A stretch of DNA of 64,000 nucleotides from contig NZ_QZCG01000003.1 in NCBI RefSeq assembly GCF_003591515.1, positions 186,001-250,000 on the forward strand, read 5' to 3'. The notes under the pieces were generated by a model. That model worked only from the letters and a program-made list of their open reading frames with translations, was not told the DNA's origin and did no database searches. A program made the position numbers and the translations under genes. The stretch comes from Paracoccus onubensis (lineage in GTDB: Bacteria > Pseudomonadota > Alphaproteobacteria > Rhodobacterales > Rhodobacteraceae). Below are positions 54,819-63,728 of this stretch, piece after piece (position 1 is the first letter of the stretch; every line of letters starts with the position of its first letter).

Positions 54819-55799
54819 TTACCCTCGTTCGGGATGGGATCGGCTGCGCCGGGTCGAGGGCGTATCGCCGAATTGCTCCCGGAATCTGCGCGAGAAATGG
54901 CTGCGTGAGGTGAAGCCGGTCGCCAGCGCGATTTCGGTAAGCGGCAGACTGGACTGGGTCAGCAACTCGTCGGCCTTGTCCAGCCGCAGTCGGCGGTAAA
55001 GCTGCATGACGCTTTGGTTCATCTGCGCCTGTGTCAGCCGTTCAAGCTGGCGGGGGCCGATGCCGCAAAGATGGCCAAGATCCTCCAGCCGCAGCGGATC
55101 CGCCAGATGGCTGGTCATCAGCTCGATCATCGCCACCAAAGCCGGGTGATGCAGGTCGTATTTGCGCGCGGGATCGAGTTGCTGCGGCGCCTCTGCCTCG
55201 CGGATGCCGGTATGGATGAACCAGTCGCTGACCGAACGGGCCAGAGCCAGACCGTGATCGGCCGCGATCAATGCGTGCATCATGTCCAGCGGTGCCATCC
55301 CTCCGGCGCAGGTGAAACGGTCGCGGTCGATGACGAACAGCCGCCGTTCGATGAGCGCGTCGGGATAGGTTTCCCGCATTGCGTCGATATGCTGCCAGTG
55401 GATCGTGAAGCGGCGTGCGGTCATGACCCCTGCCGCCGCCAGAATCGCCGCCCCGCCCGAGATACCGCCAAGCGATATGCCATGCCGTGACAATCGCCGC
55501 AGAAAGGCAAGCACCCGCTCGTCCCGCTGTGCCAGCGGGTCGCCGCCGGCGACGACAAACAGGATGTCGAATCCCTCCCCGGCATCAGAGATCGGGATCG
55601 TGTGAAACGCCCCTGCGCCCGAGCTTTGCATCCAGCCTCCCGGGATCGACAGGAATTGCAGATCATACAATATCCGACCGCTGAGAAGATTCGCCGCCCG
55701 CAACGGCTCGATGGCCGAAGCGGTGGACATCAGCGCGTAATCCGGCAGCAGCAGGAAGCCGTAACGGGTCGGAAGACGGGAATCGGTGACGGCTGGCAT
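54819..55799 (-). CDS. GlxA-family AraC-type transcriptional regulator
   Basis: The 326-residue protein has an N-terminal DJ-1/PfpI-like domain (YGFLLLPDYALMSTASAIEP, ISGGAAILAAAGVMTARRFT; about 12-180) and a C-terminal AraC-type double helix-turn-helix (LYRRLRLDKADELLTQSSLP, TGFTSRSHFSRRFREQFG; about 225-315). Relatives such as GbdR control glycine betaine, dimethylglycine and sarcosine use. It is divergent from mgdABCD and convergent with gmaS, so it probably activates the mgd operon in response to an N-methylated amino acid. The 125-base gap to mgdA would hold its site. Confidence 0.88.
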   Translation of the reverse strand: MPAVTDSRLPTRYGFLLLPDYALMSTASAIEPLRAANLLSGRILYDLQFLSIPGGWMQSSGAGAFHTIPISDAGEGFDILFVVAGGDPLAQRDERVLAFLRRLSRHGISLGGISGGAAILAAAGVMTARRFTIHWQHIDAMRETYPDALIERRLFVIDRDRFTCAGGMAPLDMMHALIAADHGLALARSVSDWFIHTGIREAEAPQQLDPARKYDLHHPALVAMIELMTSHLADPLRLEDLGHLCGIGPRQLERLTQAQMNQSVMQLYRRLRLDKADELLTQSSLPLTEIALATGFTSRSHFSRRFREQFGDTPSTRRSRSHPERG

Positions 55800-55924
55800 G
55801 ACATCTATCGGGATAACGCGATCAGTTTCGCATGAATGTCCTGTCTGGGCAAGATAATGTCTGTTTCGGGCATGTTTCTTGCGTCATGCTGTGCCAGATT
55901 GGTCTGGAACAAGGAGTCTGAGCG

Positions 55925-57175
55925 ATGCATTTTTCCGGCTTTCGCGTCATCAAGGAGGCCCTGACAGGCCATAAGGGATGGAAGCCGCTTTGGCGCAATC
56001 CCGAACCGCAATCATCCTATGATTATATTATCGTCGGCGGCGGCGGTCATGGGCTGGCCACGGCTTATTATCTGGCCCGGACCTTTGGTCAGGCGCGTAT
56101 CGCGGTGCTGGAAAAAGGCTGGCTGGGGCAGGGGAATATCGGGCGGAACACGACGATCATCCGCTCGAATTACATGCTGCCGGGGAACGAGCCCTTCTAT
56201 GAATTCTCGATGAAGCTGTGGGAAGGGCTGGAGCAGGAATTCAATTTCAACGCGATGATCAGCCAGCGCGGCGTGCTGAACCTGTGTCACACGGATGCGC
56301 AGCGCGATGCCTTCCGGCGCAGGGGCAACGCGATGCTGCTGGCGGGTGCGGATGCGGAATTGCTGGATGCGGCCGGGGTGCGCGCGATGGCGCCTTTCCT
56401 GAATTTCGACAATGCCCGCTTCCCGATCAAGGGCGGCTTGTTGCAGCGCCGGGGCGGCACGGCACGGCATGACGGCGTGGCCTGGGGCTATGCCCGGGGC
56501 GCGGATATGCGCGGGGTCGACCTGATCCAGAATTGCGAGGTTACCGGTTTCCGGATCGAGGGTGGCCGCATTCAGGGGGTCGAGACGTCGCGTGGCTATA
56601 TCGGCGCGAAAAAGGTGGGCGTCGCCGTTGCCGGATCTACGGGGCGCGTGATGGCGATGGCAGGGATGCGTCTGCCGATCGAAAGCCATGTGCTGCAGGC
56701 TTTCGTGACCGAGGGGCTGAAACCGGTGATTCCGGGCGTGATCACCTTTGGCGCGGGGCATTTCTATGTCAGTCAGTCCGACAAGGGCGGGCTGGTCTTC
56801 GGCGGCGATATCGACGGGTACAACTCTTATGCCCAGCGCGGTAACCTGCCGGTGATCGAGGATGTGGCCGAAGGCGGCATGGCGCTGATGCCGATGATCG
56901 GCAGGGCGCGGCTGCTGCGGGTCTGGGGCGGGATCATGGACATGTCCATGGATGGTTCCCCGATCATCGACCACACCCATGTCGAGGGGCTCTATCTGAA
57001 TGCGGGCTGGTGTTATGGCGGCTTCAAGGCGACGCCTGCCAGCGGATATGCCTTTGCGCATCTGCTGGCCAGGGATGCGCCGCATGATACCGCAAAGGGT
57101 TACCGCCTTGACCGTTTCGCACGCGGTTATGTCATTGATGAAAAAGGCGTAGGCGCTGCGCCGAACCTGCATTGA
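55925..57175 (+). CDS. mgdA: N-methylglutamate dehydrogenase subunit A (sarcosine oxidase beta-like)
   Basis: The 416-residue flavoprotein has the DAO-type FAD fold (YIIVGGGGHGLATAYYLAR, near residues 35-53), GRNTTIIRSNYM and FGGDIDGYNSY. Like sarcosine oxidase beta subunits, it starts with a short extension before the Rossmann motif. In the N-methylglutamate pathway the MgdABCD complex oxidises N-methylglutamate to glutamate and a C1 unit. Heterotetrameric sarcosine oxidase is closely related; position beside gmaS-mgsABC favours N-methylglutamate. mgdB follows after nine bases. Confidence 0.88.
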   Translation: MHFSGFRVIKEALTGHKGWKPLWRNPEPQSSYDYIIVGGGGHGLATAYYLARTFGQARIAVLEKGWLGQGNIGRNTTIIRSNYMLPGNEPFYEFSMKLWEGLEQEFNFNAMISQRGVLNLCHTDAQRDAFRRRGNAMLLAGADAELLDAAGVRAMAPFLNFDNARFPIKGGLLQRRGGTARHDGVAWGYARGADMRGVDLIQNCEVTGFRIEGGRIQGVETSRGYIGAKKVGVAVAGSTGRVMAMAGMRLPIESHVLQAFVTEGLKPVIPGVITFGAGHFYVSQSDKGGLVFGGDIDGYNSYAQRGNLPVIEDVAEGGMALMPMIGRARLLRVWGGIMDMSMDGSPIIDHTHVEGLYLNAGWCYGGFKATPASGYAFAHLLARDAPHDTAKGYRLDRFARGYVIDEKGVGAAPNLH

Positions 57176-57184
57176 GGTCTTGTC

Positions 57185-57475
57185 ATGCTGATCCCCCATC
57201 CCCTGCTTGGTCTTCGTGACGCACAGGAGTTCACATATCTGGGCGATGCAAGGCTGATCGATCGCCCCGACGGCATGGCCGAGGGCGCCGAGGCGGCTTT
57301 CGCCGAATATGTTTATCTGCGCGACAACCCGGCGGGCGTGCATCGCGAGCTGTGGTTTCACGAACAGGGCGACCGCTCGTGGTTGATCGTGACCCGCGAT
57401 ACCGTCACGCATGAGATCCTTGGGGCCGAACTGGCCCGCAATGTGGCCCTTGCGGCAAATGGAGGTGAGGCATGA
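57185..57475 (+). CDS. mgdB: N-methylglutamate dehydrogenase subunit B (sarcosine oxidase delta-like)
   Basis: The 96-residue subunit keeps the delta-family core YLRDNPAGVHRELWFHEQGD and IVTRDTVTHEI. Classical sarcosine oxidase delta subunits bind zinc through an N-terminal CPxC, a His and a later Cys. Here the N-terminus reads MLIPHPLLGLRD with no Cys, and the later position is Asp (EQGDRSW), so that zinc site is absent. The change may mark N-methylglutamate dehydrogenases apart from sarcosine oxidases. The stop overlaps the mgdC start by four bases (ATGA). Confidence 0.85.
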   Translation: MLIPHPLLGLRDAQEFTYLGDARLIDRPDGMAEGAEAAFAEYVYLRDNPAGVHRELWFHEQGDRSWLIVTRDTVTHEILGAELARNVALAANGGEA

Positions 57476-60408
57476 CCCGGCTTTCCGGAGGGCTGATCGA
57501 CCGTTCCCGCAGCCTGAATTTCACCTTTGATGGCCGAAAGCTTGCCGGGCATCCGGGCGATACGCTGGCCTCGGCGCTGCTGGCCAATGATGTCCGGCTG
57601 ATGGGGCGCAGTTTCAAATATCACCGCCCACGGGGTCTGATCGCGGCGGGATCGGAGGAACCGAATGCGCTGGTCGAACTGCGTGGCGGTGCGCGGCAGG
57701 AGCCCAATACCCGCGCCACCGTAGCGGAACTGTTCGACGGGCTGGATGCCCGCAGTCAGAACCGGATCGGCTCGCTACGCTTCGATCTGCTGGGGGTGAA
57801 CGATCTGCTGTCGCCCTTTTTCGCGGCGGGCTTCTATTACAAGACCTTTATGTGGCCGAAGGCGTTCTGGGAAAAGCTCTACGAACCTGCGATCCGGCGG
57901 GCGGCGGGGCTGGGCAGCTTGTCGATGCAGGCCGATCCCGATCCTTACGACAAGGGTTTCCTGCATTGCGACCTGTTGGTGATCGGCGGCGGCGCGGCGG
58001 GGCTTGCCGCGGCGCAGGCGGCGGCGCGTTCTGGCGCGCGGGTGATCCTTGCCGACGAGGATTTCCGTCTGGGCGGCCGCTTGCTGGCCGAGACGCATCT
58101 GCTGGATGATGCGCCCGCCGCGGGCTGGGTTTCGGGCGTGGAAGAGGAACTGGCCAGCCTGCCCAATCTGCGCATCATGCGCCGCACGACGGTTTTCGGC
58201 GCATTCGATCACGGCATCTATGGCGCGGTCGAGCGGGTCGCGGATCATCTTCCCGAGCCCGGCGACAAGCCTCGCCAGACCCTGTGGCGGATCACCGCGA
58301 AACGCGCGATATTGGCTGCGGGTGCGGTCGAGCGTCATATTCCCTTCGCCAATAACGATCGTCCGGGCATCATGCTGGCGGGGGCCATGCGTGCCTTCGC
58401 CAATCGCTGGGCCGTCAGCCCCGCCGCCCGGGTGGCCATTTTCACCAATAACGACGATGGGCACCGCACCGCGATCGATCTTGCCGCCAAGGGCGTGGAT
58501 ATCGCCGGAGTCATCGACAGCCGTGACAATGTGACGACGATGGGAAGCTATCCGATCTTTGCAGGTGGCGTGGTCAGCGACGCCAAAGGCCGTCTTGGCC
58601 TGACGAAGATCGAGGTGACGCAGAACGGGCGCAGTCAGTGGATCGAATGCGGTGCACTTGGGGTGTCGGGCGGCTGGAACCCGAACTTGCATCTGGCCTC
58701 GCATCACCGGGGCCGCCCGGTCTGGGATGAGGCGCTGCAAAGCTTCGTTCCCGCCAAGGACGGCCCTCCGGGCCTTATCGTTGCCGGTGCCGCGAACGGG
58801 CAGGGCAGCACTGCTGCGGCTTTGCGCTCGGGCGCGGAGGCGGCGGTTCAGGCATTGGGCGAACTGGGTATCACCGGCGCGTTGCCCGATCTGCCACAGG
58901 CCGAGGATGTGGTGTCGAAGCCGCATGCGCTTTGGCATGTGCCGGGCAAGGGCCGGGCATGGGTGGATTTCCAGAACGATGTCACGGTCAAGGATATCAA
59001 ACTGGCCCATCAGGAAAACATGCGCCCGGTCGAGCATCTGAAACGCTGGACCACGCTGGGCATGGCGACCGATCAGGGCAAGACGGCGAATGTCACCGCC
59101 CTTGCGATCATGTCGGAACTGACCGGAAAACCGATCCCCGAGACCGGGACAACGATCTTCCGCCCTCCTTATTCCGGCGTATCGCTGTCGGTGCTGGGCG
59201 GCGGGAACACGGCCGGGCATTTCCGCCCCCGCCGCCTGACGCCGACCCATCACTGGGCCGAGGCCCAGGGCGCGGTCTTCGTCGAGGTCGGACCGTGGAT
59301 GCGCGCGCAATATTTTCCCCGTCCGGGCGAAACCCATTGGCGCCAGACGGTCGACCGCGAGGTTCTGGCCACCCGCGAGGGTGTCGGCATCTGCGACGTG
59401 ACGACGCTTGGCAAAGTCGATGTGCAGGGCGCCGATGCGGGGGAATTCCTGAACCGGCTTTACTGCAATGGCATGAAAACCCTGAAAACCGGCATGGTCC
59501 GTTATGGGTTGATGCTGCGCGAGGACGGTATCGCATGGGATGACGGCACCTGCGCGCGTCTGGCAGAGGATCATTACGTCGTCACCACCACCACGGCGCA
59601 GGCCGGACCGGTCTATCGGCATATGGAATTCGCCCGGCAATGTCTGTGGCCCGAAATGGATGTGCAGTTGATCTCGACCACCGATGCCTGGGCGCAGGTC
59701 TCGGTTGCAGGTCCGAATGCGCGCCGGCTGCTGGAACGGATCGTGGATGAGGGTGTCGATATCTCGAATGAGGCATTCCCCTTCATGGCCTGCAAAGGCC
59801 TGACCATCTGCGGCGGGCTCAGGGCGCGGTTGTTCCGCATCTCTTTCTCGGGCGAGCTGGCCTATGAGGTCGCGGTGCCGACGCGTTACGGCAATGCGTT
59901 GATGCAACGGCTGATCGAGATCGGCGCGGATCTGGGCGCGACTCCTTACGGGACCGAGGCGCTTGGTGCGCTCCGGATCGAAAAGGGCCACGCGGCAGGC
60001 AATGAGCTGAACGGCCAGACCAGCCCGCAAATGCTGGGCATGGGCCGGATGGTCTCGACCAAGAAGGACAGTATCGGCGCGGTAATGTCACGGCGCGAGG
60101 GGCTGGCCGCCGATACAAGGCGGCTGGTCGGGCTACAGCCGGTCGATTCCGCTCAGCCGGTACTGGCCGGGATGCATTTATTCACCGATAGCGCCGCACA
60201 GAATACCGAGACGGATCAGGGCTGGATCACCTCCGCCTGTTATTCCCCGCATGTCGGTTCCGCCATCGGGCTGGGCTTTCTGGCCCGTGGCGACGAGCGT
60301 ATGGGTGAGGTGATAACCGGAGCGAACCCGCTGGACCAACAGCAGGTCGCGTTGCGCGTCGTCTCGCCCCATTTTGTGGACCCGGACGGAGGACGCCTGC
60401 GTGACTGA
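57472..60408 (+). CDS. mgdC: N-methylglutamate dehydrogenase subunit C (sarcosine oxidase alpha-like)
   Basis: The 978-residue subunit has three parts. The N-terminal 2Fe-2S-fold-like segment (SLNFTFDGRKLAGHPGDTLA, residues 10-90) lacks clustered Cys. An NAD/FAD Rossmann domain follows (LLVIGGGAAGLAAAQAAARS, about 165-185). The C-terminal GcvT-type folate domain spans about 590-960 (VGICDVTTLGKVDVQGADAG; RISFSGELAYEV). The last domain can pass the C1 unit to THF, giving methylene-THF for GlyA or FolD. A large antisense ORF on the other strand is a GC-driven shadow. mgdD starts eight bases before its stop. Confidence 0.9.
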   Translation: MTRLSGGLIDRSRSLNFTFDGRKLAGHPGDTLASALLANDVRLMGRSFKYHRPRGLIAAGSEEPNALVELRGGARQEPNTRATVAELFDGLDARSQNRIGSLRFDLLGVNDLLSPFFAAGFYYKTFMWPKAFWEKLYEPAIRRAAGLGSLSMQADPDPYDKGFLHCDLLVIGGGAAGLAAAQAAARSGARVILADEDFRLGGRLLAETHLLDDAPAAGWVSGVEEELASLPNLRIMRRTTVFGAFDHGIYGAVERVADHLPEPGDKPRQTLWRITAKRAILAAGAVERHIPFANNDRPGIMLAGAMRAFANRWAVSPAARVAIFTNNDDGHRTAIDLAAKGVDIAGVIDSRDNVTTMGSYPIFAGGVVSDAKGRLGLTKIEVTQNGRSQWIECGALGVSGGWNPNLHLASHHRGRPVWDEALQSFVPAKDGPPGLIVAGAANGQGSTAAALRSGAEAAVQALGELGITGALPDLPQAEDVVSKPHALWHVPGKGRAWVDFQNDVTVKDIKLAHQENMRPVEHLKRWTTLGMATDQGKTANVTALAIMSELTGKPIPETGTTIFRPPYSGVSLSVLGGGNTAGHFRPRRLTPTHHWAEAQGAVFVEVGPWMRAQYFPRPGETHWRQTVDREVLATREGVGICDVTTLGKVDVQGADAGEFLNRLYCNGMKTLKTGMVRYGLMLREDGIAWDDGTCARLAEDHYVVTTTTAQAGPVYRHMEFARQCLWPEMDVQLISTTDAWAQVSVAGPNARRLLERIVDEGVDISNEAFPFMACKGLTICGGLRARLFRISFSGELAYEVAVPTRYGNALMQRLIEIGADLGATPYGTEALGALRIEKGHAAGNELNGQTSPQMLGMGRMVSTKKDSIGAVMSRREGLAADTRRLVGLQPVDSAQPVLAGMHLFTDSAAQNTETDQGWITSACYSPHVGSAIGLGFLARGDERMGEVITGANPLDQQQVALRVVSPHFVDPDGGRLRD

Positions 60409-60967
60409 CCTGACACCGATCACCGCCTTGGGGGCATCCGCGCCCGCCGATCAGCATTTCGGCCCGCTGCGGATTTCCGAGAATGCCGATATGGCACTCG
60501 CATCGCTGGCGTTGCGCCGGACTGCCGACATGCCGGCGCCGATGGGGCTGGAACTGCCCGCACCGGGGAAATGGTCCCAGGGGCAGGGGGTGGCCGCCTT
60601 CTGGACCGGTCCCGATCAATGGATGATCGAGGCCGAGACCCGCGCCGCAGAGGATTTCGCCGCGGAACTGGCCTCTCATGCGCCGGGTTGCTCGATCACC
60701 GAACAGACCGATGCATGGACCGTTTTCGAGATCGCATCGGATCGCGGTGATGCGCCGATACGGGCCCTGATGGAAAAGCTGGTCAATATTGACACGGGAA
60801 GCTTTGGCCCCGGAAGCGCGACCCGCACCGGGTTGCATCACCTGAGCGTTTTCCTTGTCCGCCGCGCCGAGGACCGGCTTGCCGTGATGACGATGCGCAG
60901 CATGGCGCGCGATCTTTGGCATGTGCTGCAGGAAACCGCCAGACGCCTGAAGGGAGAACCGGCATGA
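60401..60967 (+). CDS. mgdD: N-methylglutamate dehydrogenase subunit D (sarcosine oxidase gamma-like)
   Basis: The 188-residue subunit belongs to the sarcosine oxidase gamma family, which has a compact GcvT-related fold: [38 protein letters not shown] and [24 protein letters not shown] at 60401 ([11 protein letters not shown]) overlaps the mgdC stop by eight bases; an earlier in-frame GTG lies inside mgdC and is less likely. It ends four bases into folD, so the operon continues into folate genes. Confidence 0.85.
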   Translation: MTDLTPITALGASAPADQHFGPLRISENADMALASLALRRTADMPAPMGLELPAPGKWSQGQGVAAFWTGPDQWMIEAETRAAEDFAAELASHAPGCSITEQTDAWTVFEIASDRGDAPIRALMEKLVNIDTGSFGPGSATRTGLHHLSVFLVRRAEDRLAVMTMRSMARDLWHVLQETARRLKGEPA

Positions 60968-61869
60968 GTGATATACCCGTCAACCATGAGGCTCTGATCG
61001 ACGGAAAGGCATTCTCTGCGGATGTCCGGCAGCGTGTCGCCGCGCATGTGGCGCAGTTGAAGGCGCGGGGGATTACACCGGGGCTTGCCGTGGTGCTGGT
61101 CGGCGAGGATCCGGCCAGCGAGGTTTATGTTCGCAACAAGGGGATCCAGACCCGCGAGGCGGGGATGAATTCTTACGAGCACAAACTGCCCGCCGATACC
61201 TCGCAGGACGCGTTGATGGCATTGGTCGAACAGCTCAATGCCGATGACGCGGTGCATGGGATTCTGGTGCAGTTGCCGCTGCCGGATCATCTGGATTCCG
61301 AGGCGGTGCTGAATGCGATCGATCCGGCCAAGGATGTCGATGGCTTCCACATCCTCAATGTCGGCTTGCTGGCGACCGGGCAGAAGGCCATGGTGGCATG
61401 CACGCCGCTGGGCTGCCTGATGATGCTGCGCGACCGTCTGGGCGATCTGTCCGGGCTGAACGCGGTGATCGTCGGGCGCAGCAATATCGTCGGCAAGCCC
61501 ATGGCGCAATTGCTGCTGCGCGACAGTTGCACCGTCACCATCGCGCATAGCCGGACCCGTGATCTGGGCGAGGTCTGCCGCCGCGCCGATATTCTTGTGG
61601 CCGCGGTGGGCAGACCAAAGATGATCCCGGGCGACTGGATCAAACCGGGTGCGACGGTGATTGACGTGGGCATCAACCGGATTGAAGAAGGCGGAAAGAC
61701 GCGGCTTGTCGGGGATGTCGATTTCGACACGGCCCAGGGGGTCGCGGGCGCGATCACCCCGGTACCTGGCGGGGTCGGCCCGATGACCATTGCCTGCCTT
61801 CTGGCCAATACGCTGACAGCCTGCTGCCGCGCGGCAGGGCTGCCCGAACCCGACGGGCTGACCGCTTGA
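60964..61869 (+). CDS. folD: Methylene-THF dehydrogenase / methenyl-THF cyclohydrolase
   Basis: The 301-residue bifunctional enzyme converts methylene-THF to 10-formyl-THF with NADP+. It starts at the ATG at 60964 ([13 protein letters not shown]). Motifs are [48 protein letters not shown] (NADP site) and [15 protein letters not shown]. It overlaps mgdD by four bases and is followed by purU, so the operon oxidises C1 units from N-methylglutamate to formate. This replaces MtdA/Fch, which are not in the window. Confidence 0.94.
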   Translation: MSDIPVNHEALIDGKAFSADVRQRVAAHVAQLKARGITPGLAVVLVGEDPASEVYVRNKGIQTREAGMNSYEHKLPADTSQDALMALVEQLNADDAVHGILVQLPLPDHLDSEAVLNAIDPAKDVDGFHILNVGLLATGQKAMVACTPLGCLMMLRDRLGDLSGLNAVIVGRSNIVGKPMAQLLLRDSCTVTIAHSRTRDLGEVCRRADILVAAVGRPKMIPGDWIKPGATVIDVGINRIEEGGKTRLVGDVDFDTAQGVAGAITPVPGGVGPMTIACLLANTLTACCRAAGLPEPDGLTA

Positions 61870-61949
61870 GGCGGAGCCTCTGGGCCATAGAGAAAACAGA
61901 GCATCTGGCGGGGCAGGCGTTGCCTCCCCGTTCATGACAGGAGACATCG
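61870..61949 (+). promoter_or_regulatory. folD-purU leader with hairpin
   Basis: The 80-base spacer contains GGGG-C-AGGC-GTT-GCCT-CCCC near 61909-61929, a near-perfect hairpin with one bulged base, followed by ACAGGAGAC before the purU start. The same segment is repeated upstream of purU copy 1, where one stem pair is lost (GGAG for GGGG). It could be a post-transcriptional control element or simply part of the duplicated block. I know of no matching riboswitch class. Confidence 0.35.
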
Positions 61950-62834
61950 ATGAGTAAATTCTGCCTTACCGTTGCCTGCGAATCCACCCGGGGGATCGTG
62001 GCGGCCATTTCCGGCTATCTTGCCGATCAGGGCTGTAATATCACGGCGAGTTCGCAATATGACGACCCGCAGACCGGCAAGTTCTTCATGCGGGTCAGCT
62101 TCACCCCGGAAAAGGAGGTAACGCTGGACAAGCTGGACAAGGGCTTTGCCGAGACCGCGAAATCGGGCGGCATGAGCTACCGGTTCCATGACGAGGCGGC
62201 GAAGATGAAGGTCGTGGTGATGGTCTCGCGCTTTGGCCATTGCCTGAACGATCTTCTGTATCGCTGGCGGATCGGGGCGTTGCCGATCGATATCGTGGCT
62301 GTGATCTCGAACCATCTGGACTATCAGAAGGTGGTGGTGAACCACGATATTCCGTTTCATTACATCAAGGTGACGAAAGAGAACAAGGCGCAGGCCGAGG
62401 CGGCGCAGATGCGGATCGTCGAGGATAGCGGCGCGGAACTGATCGTGCTGGCGCGCTACATGCAGGTGCTGTCGGATGAGATGTGCACGAAAATGTCGGG
62501 TCGGATCATCAATATCCACCATTCCTTCCTGCCGAGTTTCAAGGGTGCGAACCCGTATAAACAGGCCTATGAGCGCGGGGTGAAGCTGATCGGGGCGACC
62601 TCGCATTACGTGACGGCGGATCTGGACGAGGGTCCGATCATCGAGCAGGACATCATCCGGGTGACGCATGGTCAATCGCCCGAGGATTACGTGAGCCTTG
62701 GGCGCGATGTGGAAAGCCAGGTTCTGGCGCGGGCGATCCACGCGCATGCGAACCACCGGGTGTTCCTGAACGGCAACAAGACGGTGGTCTTCCCCGCCTC
62801 GCCGGGCTCCTTCTCGAGCGAGCGGATGGGGTGA
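61950..62834 (+). CDS. purU: Formyltetrahydrofolate deformylase, copy 2
   Basis: The 294-residue product matches copy 1 at every position I compared, with an N-terminal ACT domain (about 1-80) and the catalytic INIHHSFLPSF (His near 190). It lies 80 bases after folD, completing a path from methylene-THF through 10-formyl-THF to formate and THF. That recycles THF and yields formate for energy or reassimilation. The ATG at 61950 follows ACAGGAGAC. Confidence 0.93.
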   Translation: MSKFCLTVACESTRGIVAAISGYLADQGCNITASSQYDDPQTGKFFMRVSFTPEKEVTLDKLDKGFAETAKSGGMSYRFHDEAAKMKVVVMVSRFGHCLNDLLYRWRIGALPIDIVAVISNHLDYQKVVVNHDIPFHYIKVTKENKAQAEAAQMRIVEDSGAELIVLARYMQVLSDEMCTKMSGRIINIHHSFLPSFKGANPYKQAYERGVKLIGATSHYVTADLDEGPIIEQDIIRVTHGQSPEDYVSLGRDVESQVLARAIHAHANHRVFLNGNKTVVFPASPGSFSSERMG

Positions 62835-62888
62835 AAGGGCGATTGACCGCTGGATTCTCCGGCGAAGGGTAAGCTATCCTCCAGTCGC

Positions 62889-63309
62889 TGCTATATTCCC
62901 GTCCGCGATAAAGTCCCGCAGACCCGCCCGCTATTGTTCGGCTTGGAGCGGTCGCGGGCGGGATATTTCTGTCAAAACCTGACCGGTTCCGGAATTCACG
63001 CAGCCATTTCAGTTTCCGGGCGCATGTAATGCTGCTGATACCCATGACGGGCCGTGCGCCGTTGTAAGCCCGTAGCCGGTCACCGCCGATATTCTGTTCG
63101 CAGCGGCAACCGCCATGTTCCGGCTGATCGAACGCATCAAGGGCAGCATGGGTCGCCGCCCTTGCTTGTGGATCGTCGAATGCCCCGTCTGACACGGCAA
63201 AATCCGTCGGGGCATCAGGACTAACCCCAATTCTCGACCCTGTTCGCGCGGATCGAGGCCCATAGGGACAACCCGATCAGCCCCGCCCCGGGACAGGCTG
63301 GTGATGACC
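62889..63309. other. Decayed region after purU copy 2
   Basis: The overlapping ORFs here (for example 62653-63195 minus and the C-terminal part of 63009-63434 minus) have no recognised domain. The repeat ends at 62888, and from there sequence similarity with the region after copy 1 is lost. I see no promoter or RNA structure that I can defend. Confidence 0.4.
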
Positions 63310-63728
63310 TTGCGGATATGGACCAGCGACCGGGTGAACATCACTGCGGAAAGCGCGATGATCGCATAGAAGGCGTCATGTTCGAGACAGCGATATTGCA
63401 ACAGCGTCCCCGTTTCGACCAGCATGATGGTCATTCAGCGCATATATATCGCGCCGATCCCCAGGCCGATGGCGATGACGAGCAGGTTCTGGGTAAGCGC
63501 GAAGGCGCCGATGACGCCGTCGAAACTGAAGGAGGCGTCCAGCACTTCCAGATACAGGAACGCGCCCAATCCGCCGCGGGCGGCAGTTTTCAGGGTTTCC
63601 TGCGTGCTGTCCAGCACTCCACTCACCGTGGCGGTGGTCTGCCAACCCAGCAGCGCTCCGGGAACGAGGCCCGGAGCGGTGACGATAAAGGCGCAGCGGA
63701 AGCGGTGAAAAACCGTGCGTGAACCCAC
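63310..63728 (-). pseudogene. DUF475 (TerC-related) membrane protein, broken
   Basis: Two frame segments read as the C-terminal half of a DUF475 protein. They are LGAFLYLEVLDASFSFDGVI and GAFALTQNLLVIAIGLGIGA, then after an in-frame TGA at about 63435-63437, MTIMLVETGTLLQYRCLEHD and AFYAIIALSAVMF. In intact relatives the two parts are continuous (GAxxVRSxTIxLVExGTL), so the TGA is a point nonsense mutation. Upstream and downstream parts do not match. The gene is a remnant, probably of an integral membrane protein with no present role. Confidence 0.65.

Larger units (their letters stand above)
61859..62888 (+). repeat. Near-identical 1030-bp repeat carrying purU, copy 2
   Basis: Partner of 29784-30813. 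The left border lies inside the final codons of folD (TGACCGCTTGA), the natural folD-purU junction, and the right border is CCAGTCGC at 62888. Since copy 1 keeps the folD tail but no folD, this copy is probably the source. Confidence 0.9.

Noticed and set aside
57775..60030. 751-residue antisense ORF opposite mgdC
   Set aside because: Long reading frame caused by GC-biased third codon positions. The sense strand encodes a clear sarcosine oxidase alpha-like protein, and the antisense product has no recognised domain.
61859..62888. purU duplication as a composite transposon
   Set aside because: The repeats contain no transposase or terminal inverted repeats and the borders do not match any IS ends.
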